Below, in pieces: positions 63,687 to 64,000 of a stretch of 64,000 nt of DNA; within the stretch, counting starts at the first letter, position 1; every line of letters begins with the position of its first letter. The position numbers and the translations under genes were made by a program. The DNA is from Erythrobacter litoralis. Its GTDB lineage: Bacteria > Pseudomonadota > Alphaproteobacteria > Sphingomonadales > Sphingomonadaceae. The DNA is taken from assembly GCF_029760855.1 (NCBI RefSeq), contig NZ_SOSI01000009.1, positions 1 to 64,000 of the forward strand, written 5' to 3'. Under the pieces are notes generated by a model. That model was not told the DNA's origin. It made no database searches and saw nothing but the letters and a program-made list of their open reading frames with translations.

Positions 63687-63883
63687 TTGACGCGATTATG
63701 GCATCGGAACCACAAAAGGGTTCAATGCCAAGCGTTTAATTGAACTGACAATTATTTTCGAAGCAATTCGACTGATTTGTTACCGGGCGCGCCGGTCGAA
63801 CCGTTGCGCGGCCTGCACGAACAAAAATCTACGCTAGTGCTGCGACCGCGCTTCACCGAAATTGAAGCTTTTACGAACGAACC

Positions 63884-63913
63884 CAAAAAAAGGCGGCGAC
63901 TAAAGCCGCCGCC
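63884..63913 (-). terminator. Intrinsic terminator for a minus-strand gene beyond the window
   Basis: On the minus strand the stem GGCGGCGGC/GCCGCC with a short loop is followed by seven T (63884-63890 as A on the plus strand). It must end a transcript entering from the right edge. The stretch 63687-63883 shows no gene. Confidence 0.75.
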
Positions 63914-64000
63914 AGGAATGGGAGTGTCGCGAACGATCTGGTTCGCAGAAGTATGATAGGCACAAGGCGAGCATTTTGCGAAGCAGGAAATCTGGAATAT

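Overview
The window looks like the chromosome of a GC-rich alphaproteobacterium of the Sphingomonadales, most likely Erythrobacteraceae. The evidence is the gene content: a propionyl-CoA carboxylase/methylmalonyl-CoA mutase operon with bioB inside it, a type III polyketide synthase cluster, a serralysin-type RTX protease with its own type I secretion system, and a short LOV-histidine kinase resembling the blue-light kinases known from Erythrobacter litoralis. No rRNA, CRISPR array or origin was seen. Two tRNA genes are present, Gln(TTG) and Thr(CGT).

Left part (1-26 kb), housekeeping and central metabolism. A minus-strand run (49-aa membrane protein, 614-aa periplasmic protein, xerD, accA, M48 protease) diverges from aroK-aroB. 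A tightly coupled minus-strand operon follows: pccB, an 82-aa membrane protein, methylmalonyl-CoA epimerase, a GST, methylmalonyl-CoA mutase, an 84-aa membrane protein, bioB, a REP-like palindrome and pccA. It converts propionyl-CoA to succinyl-CoA and makes the biotin the carboxylase needs. Then come tlyA, a lipoprotein, a short leader-like transcription unit with an exceptionally long Shine-Dalgarno sequence, ilvE, a type III PKS/methyltransferase/FAD-oxidoreductase operon, nadE, topoisomerase IB and a YghU-type GST.

Middle part (26-45 kb). tRNA-Gln, a thiolase-like gene, a WecG/TagA glycosyltransferase and a glutaredoxin-membrane fusion converge with a TonB-dependent receptor. A complete type I secretion operon (TolC, ABC ATPase, HlyD, RTX metalloprotease, small exported protein) follows. 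Next is a molybdenum block: fdhD-mobA and an FdhF/YdeP-type oxidoreductase on the minus strand, with moeA and moaA diverging on the plus strand.

Right part (45.3-64 kb), an accessory-looking region. After tRNA-Thr there is an NAD-dependent epimerase with a TetR regulator, two TATAGC-N3-GCTATA operators, and a decayed SDR gene cut by an IS1182-like element that has inverted repeats and a 5-bp direct repeat. Beyond it lie a short tyrosine recombinase, two LysR regulators, VOC and SDR enzymes, a DMT transporter/GH15/glucose-fructose-oxidoreductase-like operon, a metallo-beta-lactamase-fold hydrolase, a second DUF421 protein, a LOV-kinase/receiver pair, a small SNase-like protein, an HU protein and a WGR protein. 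Several gaps here are gene-free or hold decayed sequence, as expected of a region shaped by insertion and loss.
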